Shown: piece after piece, positions 45,275 through 54,111 of the stretch
Position numbering within the stretch: position 1 is the first letter of the stretch
Layout: every line of letters begins with the position of its first letter
NCBI RefSeq assembly: GCF_030758455.1
Contig: NZ_CP132353.1
Span: 124,001 to 188,000, forward strand
DNA from: Erwinia pyri
GTDB lineage: Bacteria > Pseudomonadota > Gammaproteobacteria > Enterobacterales > Enterobacteriaceae
Length of the DNA: 64,000 nucleotides
Reading direction: 5' to 3'
Notes under the pieces: model-generated
What the model saw: only the letters and a program-made list of their open reading frames with translations
What the model was told of the DNA's origin: nothing
Databases searched by the model: none
Program-made: the position numbers and the translations under genes

Positions 45275-46561
45275 ATGAAAACTTCCCTTTTTAAAAGCCT
45301 CTATTTCCAGGTGATCACAGCCATCGCCATCGGCGTGCTGTTAGGGCACTTCTACCCAGAGTTGGGTGCTCAGATGAAGCCTCTGGGCGATGGGTTTGTG
45401 AAGCTGATCAAGATGATCATTGCGCCCGTCATTTTCTGTACCGTGGTCACAGGGATTGCCGGTATGGAGAGCATGAAAGCCGTAGGCCGCACCGGTGCCG
45501 TGGCGCTGCTCTATTTTGAAATTGTCAGTACTATCGCGCTGATTATCGGGCTGGTGGTGGTCAACGTGCTGCAGCCTGGCGCTGGCATGAATATCGACCC
45601 GGCTACGCTGGATGCTAAAGCGGTAGCGGTTTACGCTCAGCAGGCAGAACAGCAGGGCGTGGTCGCTTTCCTGCTGGACGTTATCCCTAACAGCGTGATT
45701 GGCGCGTTCGCCAGCGGCAACATTCTTCAGGTGCTGCTGTTTGCCATTATGTTCGGTTTTGCCCTGCATCGTCTGGGCGACAAAGGCACGCTGGTCTTTA
45801 ACTTTATCGAAGGTTTTTCAAAGGTTATCTTCGGTATCATCAACATGATTATGCGCCTGGCGCCGATTGGGGCCTTCGGGGCGATGGCGTTCACCATTGG
45901 TAAATATGGCGTGGGATCGCTGGTTCAGCTCGGTCAGCTGATTATCTGCTTCTACATTACCTGCCTGCTGTTTGTGATTGTGGTGCTGGGGCTGATTGCA
46001 CGCTTTACCGGCTTTAACATCTTCAAATTCATCGCCTATATCAAAGAAGAGCTGCTGATTGTGCTGGGTACCTCTTCGTCCGAATCCGCGCTGCCGCGCA
46101 TGCTGGATAAGATGGAGAAGCTGGGCTGTAAGAAATCGGTGGTGGGGCTGGTTATCCCAACCGGCTATTCGTTTAACCTCGATGGCACCTCGATTTACCT
46201 GACCATGGCAGCGGTGTTTATCGCTCAGGCGACCAATGCGCATATGGATATCTGGCATCAGATTACCCTGTTGGTGGTGCTGCTGCTCTCTTCCAAAGGG
46301 GCGGCTGGGGTCACCGGAAGCGGCTTTATTGTGCTCGCGGCTACGCTCTCTGCGGTAGGCCATCTGCCGGTAGCAGGCCTGGCGCTGATCCTCGGCATAG
46401 ACCGCTTTATGTCTGAAGCGCGTGCGCTGACCAATCTGGTAGGAAACGGCGTTGCAACCGTCTTCGTGGCTAAATGGGTCGATCAGCTCGATGAGAAGCA
46501 GCTGAAAGAGACGCTCTCAGGCGGAAATAAGGCTAAAAAGCTGCCCGATTCGCCGATGTAA
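45275..46561 (+). CDS. dctA: C4-dicarboxylate transporter DctA
   Basis: 428-residue proton/dicarboxylate symporter of the inner membrane for succinate, fumarate, malate and aspartate during aerobic growth. The DAACS family signatures are present: the serine-rich hairpin [12 protein letters not shown] (about 268-280), [17 protein letters not shown] and the NLVGNG motif near the C-terminus. Same length and place as in E. coli. Single-gene unit with a 12-bp-stem terminator behind it. Confidence 0.96.
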   Translation: MKTSLFKSLYFQVITAIAIGVLLGHFYPELGAQMKPLGDGFVKLIKMIIAPVIFCTVVTGIAGMESMKAVGRTGAVALLYFEIVSTIALIIGLVVVNVLQPGAGMNIDPATLDAKAVAVYAQQAEQQGVVAFLLDVIPNSVIGAFASGNILQVLLFAIMFGFALHRLGDKGTLVFNFIEGFSKVIFGIINMIMRLAPIGAFGAMAFTIGKYGVGSLVQLGQLIICFYITCLLFVIVVLGLIARFTGFNIFKFIAYIKEELLIVLGTSSSESALPRMLDKMEKLGCKKSVVGLVIPTGYSFNLDGTSIYLTMAAVFIAQATNAHMDIWHQITLLVVLLLSSKGAAGVTGSGFIVLAATLSAVGHLPVAGLALILGIDRFMSEARALTNLVGNGVATVFVAKWVDQLDEKQLKETLSGGNKAKKLPDSPM

Positions 46562-46590
46562 GCGTTTAATTCACGAAATATCTTCTCAAA

Positions 46591-46624
46591 TGCCCGCCGC
46601 GACTTGCCCTCGCGGCGGGCATTT
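46591..46624 (+). terminator. dctA terminator
   Basis: TGCCCGCCGCGA-cttgccc-TCGCGGCGGGCA, a perfect 12-bp stem followed by TTT, 30 bases after the stop. Confidence 0.85.
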
Positions 46625-46700
46625 GCATAATAACCCCCCAGAGATTTTTATCATTTTTCACTCCGTGGTGGGACATCCCCGCCAATATGTGGTCTAAGAA

Positions 46701-46721
46701 GCTGTTCCGTTAAAAAACAGC
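46701..46721. other. Hairpin in the yhjJ upstream region
   Basis: GCTGTT-ccgttaaaa-AACAGC, 90 bases before yhjJ. Could be a leader structure; no T-run. Confidence 0.3.
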
Positions 46722-46809
46722 GGCTTCCCTGAGTTATCCTTCCCGTAGATAGCCCCAGGCCGTAGATCGCCAGTGATTTTTTTTGGTTTGTGATTGAGTA
46801 GGGGTTCAC

Positions 46810-48303
46810 ATGCAGGGCACCAGAATTCGTCTTTTGGTTGGTGGAATATTGCTGGCTGCTGCCAGCAGCACTGTGCAGGCTGAAACACTCCAACCCGATC
46901 CCGCCTGGCAGCAGGGAAAACTGGATAACGGTTTTAGCTGGCAGGTTTTAACAACGCCACAGCGTCCCAGTGACCGCGTTGAAGTTCGCTTACTGATTAA
47001 TACGGGTTCATTACTCGAAAATACCCAGCAGACAGGGTACAGCCATTTATTGCCGCGTATGGCCCTGGTGCATAACGCGAAGCTCGATCCTGCCCAGCAG
47101 CGCTCACTGTGGCAGCAAAGTATCGATCCCGATCGCCCTCAGCCGCCTGCCATCACCTCTTATGATTTCACCCTTTATTCCCTCAGCTTGCCCAATAACC
47201 GGCCTGAGATGGTGAAAGAGGCGATGAACTGGCTGGCTGCCACCGTGGGCGACATGACCATCAATGAGCAGACTGTTAATGCCGCTCTCGGGGCGGATGA
47301 TCCAATTGCCACCTGGCCCGCCAATCCGCAGGATGTCTGGTGGCGCTACCGGCTGAAAGGCTCAACGCTGCTGGGGCACGACCCGGCAACGCCGACCACC
47401 GCGCCGGTTGATATTAAAAAGCTTAACGACTTTTATAAGCAGTGGTACACGCCAGATGCGATGACGCTGATGGTGGTGGGCAACATTGAAAGCCGCGGCC
47501 TGGTAGAGCAGATCAACAAAACCTTCTCTTCGCTGCAAGGCAAGCGGGATGTTCCTTCACCGGTGCCTACCCTTTCGCCGCTGCCCCCGCAGCCGATAAG
47601 CCTGGTGAATAATAATCTGCATCAGGATCGTCTTTCTCTGGTGTGGGATACGCCGTGGCAGCCGATCCGCGATTCGCAAAATCTGCAGCGCTACTGGCAG
47701 AGCGATCTGGCCCGTGAAGCGCTCTTCTGGCATGTTCAGCGCGTACTCAGCGCCAGCAAAGCGCAGAAGGTTCAGGTTGGTTTTGACTGCCGTGTGCTCT
47801 ACCAGCGCGCCCAGTGCGCCATTAACCTGGATGCGGACAACACCACGCTGCAAAGTAACCTGAATCTGGTGGCGCGCGAGATGGCGAACATCCGCGACAA
47901 TGGCCTGCCGCAGGAGGAGTTTGACGCGCTGATGGCGCAGAAGACTGCCGAGCTGAATAAGCTGTTTGCCACCTATGCCCGTACCGATACCGACGTGCTG
48001 ATGAGCCAGCGCTTACGTTCCCAGCAGAATGCCGTGGTGGATATCGCGCCTGAGCAGTATCAGAAGTTGCGGCAGAGCTTCCTCTCTGGGCTGACGCTAC
48101 AAATGATGAATCAGGAACTGCGTCAACAGCTGTCGCAGGATCTGACAATGCTGCTGATGCAGCCGCAGGGGGAGCCGGAAACGAACGTGCAGTCGCTGGA
48201 AGAGAGCTGGAAGAAGATCATGGCCCCGGCGCCGGATGCCGCAGCCGTCGCGGTTGATGATACCAAGCCAGAGGTTTCTGATATCCCCGCTTCACAGAAC
48301 TGA
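46810..48303 (+). CDS. yhjJ: Periplasmic M16-family pseudopeptidase YhjJ
   Basis: 497 residues with a signal peptide (to STVQA-ET). The fold of the pitrilysin/M16 family is recognisable from DNGFSWQVLTTP, LINTGSLLE and YTPDAMTLMVVGNI, but the zinc motif HxxEH is replaced by SHLLPRM, so it should not be a protease. E. coli YhjJ is likewise a non-catalytic family member, in the same gene order next to dctA. Role unknown. Ends at a good terminator. Confidence 0.88.
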   Translation: MQGTRIRLLVGGILLAAASSTVQAETLQPDPAWQQGKLDNGFSWQVLTTPQRPSDRVEVRLLINTGSLLENTQQTGYSHLLPRMALVHNAKLDPAQQRSLWQQSIDPDRPQPPAITSYDFTLYSLSLPNNRPEMVKEAMNWLAATVGDMTINEQTVNAALGADDPIATWPANPQDVWWRYRLKGSTLLGHDPATPTTAPVDIKKLNDFYKQWYTPDAMTLMVVGNIESRGLVEQINKTFSSLQGKRDVPSPVPTLSPLPPQPISLVNNNLHQDRLSLVWDTPWQPIRDSQNLQRYWQSDLAREALFWHVQRVLSASKAQKVQVGFDCRVLYQRAQCAINLDADNTTLQSNLNLVAREMANIRDNGLPQEEFDALMAQKTAELNKLFATYARTDTDVLMSQRLRSQQNAVVDIAPEQYQKLRQSFLSGLTLQMMNQELRQQLSQDLTMLLMQPQGEPETNVQSLEESWKKIMAPAPDAAAVAVDDTKPEVSDIPASQN

Positions 48304-48314
48304 CAGAGGCCCTC

Positions 48315-48346
48315 AACCCCGTTCACCAGTGGGACGGGGTTTTCTT
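48315..48346 (+). terminator. yhjJ terminator
   Basis: AACCCCGT-n11-ACGGGGTT followed by TTCTTT, 12 bases after yhjJ. Confidence 0.85.
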
Positions 48347-48410
48347 TATGCAGATATTCAGCAGCATCTTCAAGATTCTTTCTGGCTATCCTTAGCCATT
48401 TGATTTCCAA
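48336..48410 (-). pseudogene. N-terminal remnant of a ParE/RelE-type toxin gene
   Basis: About 25 codons on the minus strand read LEIKWLRIARKNLEDAAEY-LHKENP, the typical N-terminus of ParE-family toxins (EIKW.. A..NL..A.EYI...NP). The first codon is TTG where ATG is usual, and similarity stops where the frame enters the yhjJ terminator, so the rest of the toxin is lost. No antitoxin gene is adjacent. A decayed toxin-antitoxin module is the likely origin. Confidence 0.5.
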
Positions 48411-48426
48411 AAGTAGATGGAATTTC

Positions 48427-49308
48427 TCACCACACCCGCGCGCGCAGCCACTCGTTAACCAGCATCGGCCAGCTGGCCAGCGGCAGATCGGCTACGTTGC
48501 GAATGCCGAAGCCGTGGCCGCCTTTCTCATAAAAATGGAGCTCGCTGGAAACCTTGTGTTCCCGGAGCGCGCTGAACATCACCATGCTGTTGTTGATCGG
48601 CACCGACTCATCATTTACGGCGTGGATCAGCAGAGTTTGCGGGGTCTGTTCCGTTACGCGGGTTTCCATCGAATAGGCATCAATTTCACGCTGGGTAGGG
48701 TGTTCACCCAGCAGGCGCAGGCGCGATCCCTGATGCGCCAGCCCTTCACGCATGCTGATAACCGGGTAGATCAATACCATTGCATCCGGACGGGCGGCGA
48801 GCGAGTCGGCGATATCCTGTACCGGATAGAGCTTCTCACTGAAACGCGTGCCGACGCTGGCGGCGACGTAGCCCCCGGCGGAGAAGCCCATCATCACAAT
48901 ACGTTTGCCGTTCAGGCCACGCGCTGCACGATGGCGCAGCACGCGTACTGCCCGCTGCGCATCCGCCAGCGGCGCATCGGCCGCTTCATGGTGTCCATCC
49001 TGCGGAAAACGGTAGGTCATTACCGCCAGCGTATAACCCATTGCGGTAAAGAACATCGCCAGCGCGCTGCCCTCTTTATCAATCATGATCTTTTCAAAAC
49101 CGCCGCCCGGCGCCACCAGCAGCGTGATGCCGTTTGATTTGTTCTCTTCCGGGTACCAGAAGGCAAGCTCAGGACAGCGCACGCCGCTGGCTGCGCGATC
49201 GTAGGGTTCATATTCTTTGGCTAAATCGATAATTTGTGGGCTGACCCGGGAATCGCTGGCACCCGGGGCATCACCATGAGGCCAGATATTTATTATTTCG
49301 GTTTTCAC
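48427..49308 (-). CDS. Alpha/beta-hydrolase esterase (acetylxylan / pectin acetylesterase-like)
   Basis: 293 residues from a GTG at 49308 behind GAGGAG. Catalytic parts of a serine esterase are clear: oxyanion loop VAPGGGFEK, nucleophile GFSAGGY (about Ser148), acid in VNDESVP and histidine in GGHGFG. There is no signal peptide, so it acts in the cytoplasm. Relatives include BD-FAE and acetylxylan esterase-type deacetylases; substrate not determined. A TATACT -10 lies upstream (plus-strand 49334-49339). Sits beside kdgK, which fits use of plant-derived acetylated sugars, but that is inference. Confidence 0.78.
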   Translation of the reverse strand: MKTEIINIWPHGDAPGASDSRVSPQIIDLAKEYEPYDRAASGVRCPELAFWYPEENKSNGITLLVAPGGGFEKIMIDKEGSALAMFFTAMGYTLAVMTYRFPQDGHHEAADAPLADAQRAVRVLRHRAARGLNGKRIVMMGFSAGGYVAASVGTRFSEKLYPVQDIADSLAARPDAMVLIYPVISMREGLAHQGSRLRLLGEHPTQREIDAYSMETRVTEQTPQTLLIHAVNDESVPINNSMVMFSALREHKVSSELHFYEKGGHGFGIRNVADLPLASWPMLVNEWLRARVW

Positions 49309-49871
49309 AGGCGCTCCTCTCTTGCATTAATTAAGTATAGACGAGCCTGGCCGAAAATAGTTTTTATCAGTTCGTCTGGCTGCATTAAAACAAACATTGC
49401 CAATTTATTATTAAGTCGTCCAGCATTCCCGACGCAGAGCCGCCAGTTTCAGACTATGCCCAGAAAAGATTTATTCTGGTTTTTAGTTTTGTTACCCTGC
49501 TGTTTTAAAAAGAAATTGCTAAACCAGCCTGCAGATAAACAAAAGCGGTTAAAACGATTTTCTCACTTTCTCAATATATTCAGGTTATTATGATTTTATC
49601 CGCAGGCGGGTGGTACTGAATTAAGATTTAACTCATTCAATTGATTAACTGTTTGCGGGCGGGCGCGCTGCTTATTTCACTCTTAATGGCCGCAGGTATT
49701 AATTCGACCAGAGCGTGTTATTTGCTGAATTTTATTATCATTCGGATAATAAAAGGCATAAAGCCAAATAAAAGTCAGCTTGCGCTGGTTATTTGACTTT
49801 ATGCCGGAGAGTTAACAGCAGACAGGGTGGTGAAAGGTTGATCGCCCGCCTGTTTATGCAACCTGAAGCAG
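49309..49871. other. AT-rich intergenic region between esterase and kdgK
   Basis: 563 bases. The left end holds the esterase promoter (TATACT on the minus strand at 49339-49334) and the right end the kdgK terminator. The middle is AT-rich with no gene recognised on either strand. Confidence 0.6.
49755..49805 (-). terminator. kdgK terminator
   Basis: A long imperfect stem: GGCATAAAG...GCTG on one side and its complement ending at 49805, with a TTGC loop (9-bp perfect base). On the minus strand it runs into TTTTATTA, a proper terminator for kdgK. Confidence 0.8.
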
Positions 49872-50804
49872 TCAGTCAGGCATTGCCGCCAGTGGAATAA
49901 TCGCCCCACGATGCTGAATAACCGTACTGGCTGTCAGATGACCGCGACGTGCCGCATCGCTCGCGCTGCCGCCGCTCAGGCGGACCGCCAGATAGCCGGC
50001 ACTGAATGAATCGCCCGCGGCCGTGGTATCCACCACGCTGCTCGCGGGAAGAGTGACAGCAGGGATCTCCAGCAGCGGCTGCTCCGGCAGCGAAACCAGA
50101 CAGGACTCTGCACCCCGTTTAATCACCACTTCACTGACGTCAGCGGCGTGAGTACGGGCAATCACCTCTTCAACAGCAGACTCTCCCCACAATAGCGTTT
50201 CATCATCCAGCGTCAGGAAAGCGATATCGGTAGAGGCCAGCATCAGCCGGTACGCAGCCCGGGTCACTTCAACAGAGGGCCATAAGCGTGGGCGATAGTT
50301 ATTATCAAAGATAATTTTTCCGCCATTCAGCCGACAGATGGCGAGCAGCGCCATCAGCTTTTCCCGGCTCTGCGGGCTGAGAATGGCCAGGCTGATGCCG
50401 CTGAGATAGAGGTAATCATACTCCGCCAGCTGCTGGCAGATGGCCTCTGCCCGATCGCTTTCCAGCCAGAAACGCGCGGCGGCATCGTTACGCCAGTAGT
50501 AGAACGTACGTTCGCCCCGGGGATCGGTTTCAATCACATAGAGGCCGGGAAGCTTATCTTCCATTCGCTGAATAAGCGAGGTGCCCACCTTTTCCTGCTG
50601 CCATGCGGCGATCATCTCACTACTGAAGCTGTCCGTGCCAAGCGCGGTAACGTAATCCACGCCAAGACGCGCCGGGTCAACCTGACGGGCGATATAGACC
50701 GCGGTGTTCAGGGTATCGCCCCCAAACCCCCGGCTCAAATCATGCTCTTTTTGCGACAGTTCAATCATGCACTCGCCCAATACGGCGATTTTTTTCTGCG
50801 TCAT
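49872..50804 (-). CDS. kdgK: 2-dehydro-3-deoxygluconokinase KdgK
   Basis: 310-residue PfkB-family kinase that phosphorylates KDG to KDPG, the last sugar-specific step of pectin and hexuronate breakdown before the Entner-Doudoroff aldolase. The start is ATG 50804, with GAGG/GGAG upstream. GFGGDTLNTAVYIARQVDP near the N-terminus and the catalytic-base signature DTTAAGDSFSAGY near residue 255 are intact. Highly similar to E. coli KdgK. A KdgR-like palindrome lies about 66 bases upstream. Confidence 0.95.
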   Translation of the reverse strand: MTQKKIAVLGECMIELSQKEHDLSRGFGGDTLNTAVYIARQVDPARLGVDYVTALGTDSFSSEMIAAWQQEKVGTSLIQRMEDKLPGLYVIETDPRGERTFYYWRNDAAARFWLESDRAEAICQQLAEYDYLYLSGISLAILSPQSREKLMALLAICRLNGGKIIFDNNYRPRLWPSVEVTRAAYRLMLASTDIAFLTLDDETLLWGESAVEEVIARTHAADVSEVVIKRGAESCLVSLPEQPLLEIPAVTLPASSVVDTTAAGDSFSAGYLAVRLSGGSASDAARRGHLTASTVIQHRGAIIPLAAMPD

Positions 50805-50866
50805 GGGAGTCCACTCCTCACTCAAAGTTGATTCAGTTTCGCCGTCGTGGCGGGCAGAGTCAATAT

Positions 50867-50885
50867 TTTAAAACAGCGTTTTACT
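50867..50885. promoter_or_regulatory. Candidate KdgR operator upstream of kdgK
   Basis: The core AAAAC-AGC-GTTTT (50870-50882), flanked by TTT and ACTT, closely follows the KdgR consensus AATAAAAC-ATT-GTTTTATT. KdgR represses kdgK and pectin-degradation genes in enterobacteria. The site is 66 bases before the kdgK ATG. Confidence 0.6.
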
Positions 50886-50997
50886 TTTAATAACTGGCCG
50901 TAGCGGGCAATTAACGCCCTCAACAGGGCTCTGTTTTTGGGATTGGGGCGAAGAGGATAAGCGAGAATAAAGGGGCTGCATGCGGGAGATCCCCCGA

Positions 50998-51024
50998 TAA
51001 AGTTATCAGAGCTGATGCCGATAT
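50998..51024 (+). promoter_or_regulatory. Sigma-28 (FliA) flagellar class 3 promoter of pdeH
   Basis: TAAAGTTA - 11 bases - GCCGATAT matches the FliA consensus TAAAGTTT-N11-GCCGATAA at 14 of 16 positions with exact spacing. It lies 56 bases before the pdeH ATG. E. coli yhjH/pdeH is also a flagellar class 3 gene. Confidence 0.88.
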
Positions 51025-51080
51025 CTTTCAGGCGGGAGATCCGTTCTCTGGACGGTCTCATCATAAAAAGGATCAACTTA

Positions 51081-51854
51081 ATGGTGCTGAAAAACATCAG
51101 CCACCGGCTTCCTCCCTCAGATGTTGCTAAAAAACAACAAGAAGAACGTCTCTATTGGCAGGAGTGCCAGCGCACCTATACGTTCCAGCCTATCTACCGG
51201 GTAACCGGAAGCCTGATGGCAATTGAGTTGCTTACTGCGGTATTTCACCCTTCCGCACCGGATCAGAAGTTATCGCCAGAGTGCTACTTTGCAGCGCTTG
51301 AGATCGACCATCGTCTGCATATTGTCACCGAGCAGCTTGAGCTGCTGGCGCAGTGGGAAGAGACCTTTACCAAAACGGGGATAGTGGCCTCAGTTAATAT
51401 TGACGGGCCGACGCTGCTGGCCATCCAGCATCAAGCTACCCTCCGGCAGTTGATTGCCCGTTGTCCCTGGGTTCGCTTTGAACTGGTAGAGCATCACGTG
51501 CTGCCGCAGGAAGAGATTGTTGCACTTATGCCGGAGCTTGGGCCGCTGTGGCTGGATGATTTCGGCTGCGGCATGGCTAACTTCTCTGCGCTCACCGAAC
51601 TGAAATATGACTACATCAAAATGGCACGCGAGCTGTTTATCATGCTGAGAAAATCAGATGAGGGCCGCAATCTGTTTAACATGCTGCTGGCGTTGATAGA
51701 CCGTTACAGCAAAGGGGTCATAGTAGAAGGTGTGGAAACCCTGGAGGAGTGGAGACAGGTTCAGAATTCGCCTGCTTTTGCCGCTCAGGGCTACCTTTTT
51801 GCCCGCCCCATGCCTTTTGATCGGCTGGCGTCGTTGCCTCTGCAGCTGAACTGA
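51081..51854 (+). CDS. pdeH: c-di-GMP phosphodiesterase PdeH (YhjH)
   Basis: 257-residue cytoplasmic stand-alone EAL enzyme. The start is ATG 51081, because the upstream in-frame codons lie inside the FliA promoter. The EAL tripeptide is ELL (AIELLTA), as in E. coli. Other catalytic residues are kept: VNIDG, ELVEHH, WLDDFGCGMAN, YIKMARE, IVEGVET and AQGYLF. PdeH keeps c-di-GMP low in motile cells, preventing YcgR braking and cellulose/curli production. Convergent neighbours are kdgK upstream (divergent) and yhjG downstream, as in E. coli. Confidence 0.95.
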   Translation: MVLKNISHRLPPSDVAKKQQEERLYWQECQRTYTFQPIYRVTGSLMAIELLTAVFHPSAPDQKLSPECYFAALEIDHRLHIVTEQLELLAQWEETFTKTGIVASVNIDGPTLLAIQHQATLRQLIARCPWVRFELVEHHVLPQEEIVALMPELGPLWLDDFGCGMANFSALTELKYDYIKMARELFIMLRKSDEGRNLFNMLLALIDRYSKGVIVEGVETLEEWRQVQNSPAFAAQGYLFARPMPFDRLASLPLQLN

Positions 51855-51915
51855 TGCCGTATCCTGTTCTCTCGACTATCTTTACAGAAGGCCGAAGCGA
51901 GCAAGGAGAAAGGAT

Positions 51916-53979
51916 ATGTCGCGTGCGGGAAAAATAATTAGCTGGGTTGTCGGGATCTTTTTGTTGCTGGTGATCGTGGTGGTGGTGATCATCGCTACGT
52001 TTGACTGGAACCGTCTTAAACCTACCATTAACCAGAAAGTCTCGATGGAAATTAACCGTCCTTTCGCCATTCGTGGCGATTTAGGTGTGACCTGGGAACG
52101 CAATCGTGATGAACCAGGCTGGCGCAGTTGGGTGCCGTGGCCGCAGGTGCATGCGGAAGATATCCTGCTCGGCAATCCACCTGAGATCCCGGAAGTCACT
52201 ATGGTTCATCTGCAGCGTGCGGATGCGACTCTCTCCCCGCTGGCGCTGATGGGTAAGGAAATCTTTATCCCATGGATCAAGCTGACGCAGCCTGATGCAC
52301 GTCTGATCCAGACGGCGGATAAAAAGAACAACTGGACCTTTAATCTTGCCGGCAGCGATAAGCCGGATGCAAATCAGGCGCCTTCTGCCTGGACCTTCCG
52401 CCTTGACAACATTATGTTTGACCGGGCCCAGATTGCCTACCGCGATGCGATAAACAAGGCTGATGTGCAGGTAACCGTGAACCCGCTGGGTAAACCGGTG
52501 CCCTATGTGCAGGTGGCAGGCAGCAAAGATGATAAAAGCCAGAAAGGCGCCTCTGATTTTGTCTTTGGCTGGAAAGCCGCCGGGACTTATAACGATGAGA
52601 AGCTGACCGGTGACGGTAAAATCGGCGGTATGCTCTCGCTGCGCAGCAAAACCAACCCTTTCCCGCTGGAGGCGGACGTACGCAACGGCACCACGCGGGT
52701 ACAGGTTGGCGGTACCTTACAGGACCCGTTAAACCTTGGAGGACTCAATATCCGCTTACGTTTCTCTGGCGATACGCTGGGCAACCTCTATGGTTTGACC
52801 GGTGTTCTGCTGCCTGATACTCCTCCTTATGAAACGGATGGTCATCTGATTGCCCGTTTCCAGCAGAAGGGGGGACCGGTATTCCGTTATGAGAACTTCA
52901 ACGGCCATATCGGCGACAGTGATATACACGGCTCCATGACCTATACCCAGAGCAAACCGCGTCCCAAGCTTGAAGGCTCTCTGGAGTCAAAACAGTTGAG
53001 AATGGCCGACCTGGGGCCGTTGATTGGCGTGGACTCAGGTAAAGGAAGCGGAAAAACCGGGCAGGCAAAAAACAAGCGCGGTGAGGATGCCAGCCAGCCT
53101 GCAGACCGCGTATTACCGCATGATAAGTTTAATACCAAAAGCTGGGACGTGATGGATGCTGACGTTAAATTCAGCGGCAAGCGTATCGAGCACAGCAATT
53201 CGCTTCCGCTCAGCGATCTCTACACGCACCTGGTACTGAAAAATGGCAGTTTATTGCTGGATCCGCTGCGCTTTGGCATTGCCGGAGGCAACCTCAACTC
53301 AACCATTCGCATGGAGGGGGATCGTACGCCGATGCGGGCGCGCGCCGATCTGCATGCGCGAAATCTGAAACTGAAGCAGCTGTTCCCGGATGTTGAAGCG
53401 ATGCAAAGCAGTATGGGGCAGCTGAACGGTGATGCCACCCTGAGCGGTACCGGTAATTCGGTGGCGGATATTCTGGCGACCAGCAACGGCGACCTGAAAA
53501 TGCTGATGAATGACGGCGTGATCAGCCGGAGCCTGATGGAGATTGTCGGACTGAATGTCGGTAACTACGTGGTGGGTAAACTGTTTGGCGACGACCAGGT
53601 CCGCATCAACTGTGCGGCGGCAGATCTTCAGGTCAACAATGGACTGGCCTCGACCAAACTCTTTGTTTTCGATACCGAGAATGCGGTCATCAACATCAGC
53701 GGTACCACCAACTTCGCCAACGAACGCATGGATCTGTCGATTGACCCGGAAAGTAAGGGCATCCGCATCGTCACGCTGCGTTCGCCGCTCTATGTGCGTG
53801 GCACCTTCAAGAACCCCGATGCGGGCGTGAAGGCAGGCCCGCTGCTTGCACGTGGTGCCGCAGCGGTAGCGCTGGGCACGGTAGTCGGCCCGGCGGCAGC
53901 TCTGCTGGCACTGATTTCCCCGAGCGATAACGAGGATAATCAGTGTACGAATGTGCTGCAGCAGATGAAGAAAAAATAG
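51916..53979 (+). CDS. yhjG: AsmA-family protein YhjG
   Basis: 687 residues with one N-terminal membrane helix (about 7-28) and a long periplasmic AsmA-like domain rich in beta-strands; the C-terminal AsmA part (about 430-620) includes GNLNSTIRMEGDRTPMRA and NGDLKMLMNDGVISRSLMEI. AsmA-like proteins are thought to form bridges that move phospholipid toward the outer membrane. YhjG holds the same place in E. coli. A charged insert with KGSGKTGQAKNKRGE (about 375-390) looks disordered. Ends before a strong bidirectional terminator. Confidence 0.9.
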   Translation: MSRAGKIISWVVGIFLLLVIVVVVIIATFDWNRLKPTINQKVSMEINRPFAIRGDLGVTWERNRDEPGWRSWVPWPQVHAEDILLGNPPEIPEVTMVHLQRADATLSPLALMGKEIFIPWIKLTQPDARLIQTADKKNNWTFNLAGSDKPDANQAPSAWTFRLDNIMFDRAQIAYRDAINKADVQVTVNPLGKPVPYVQVAGSKDDKSQKGASDFVFGWKAAGTYNDEKLTGDGKIGGMLSLRSKTNPFPLEADVRNGTTRVQVGGTLQDPLNLGGLNIRLRFSGDTLGNLYGLTGVLLPDTPPYETDGHLIARFQQKGGPVFRYENFNGHIGDSDIHGSMTYTQSKPRPKLEGSLESKQLRMADLGPLIGVDSGKGSGKTGQAKNKRGEDASQPADRVLPHDKFNTKSWDVMDADVKFSGKRIEHSNSLPLSDLYTHLVLKNGSLLLDPLRFGIAGGNLNSTIRMEGDRTPMRARADLHARNLKLKQLFPDVEAMQSSMGQLNGDATLSGTGNSVADILATSNGDLKMLMNDGVISRSLMEIVGLNVGNYVVGKLFGDDQVRINCAAADLQVNNGLASTKLFVFDTENAVINISGTTNFANERMDLSIDPESKGIRIVTLRSPLYVRGTFKNPDAGVKAGPLLARGAAAVALGTVVGPAAALLALISPSDNEDNQCTNVLQQMKKK

Positions 53980-54073
53980 TGGGTAAGGGAACGGGTAAAA
54001 CCGTTCCTGCTCTGAAACGGCTGCTGCATCAGAGGACGACTTTGTCGGACCGGATCAGGAAAGCAGAACGAAA

Positions 54074-54097
54074 AAAAACCGGCCGGAGCCGGTTTTT
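54074..54097. terminator. Bidirectional terminator between yhjG and yhjE
   Basis: AAAAACCGGC-cgga-GCCGGTTTTT, a perfect 10-bp stem with A-tract before and T-tract after, between convergent genes. Confidence 0.93.
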
Positions 54098-54111
54098 CTG
54101 CTTAACGAGGG

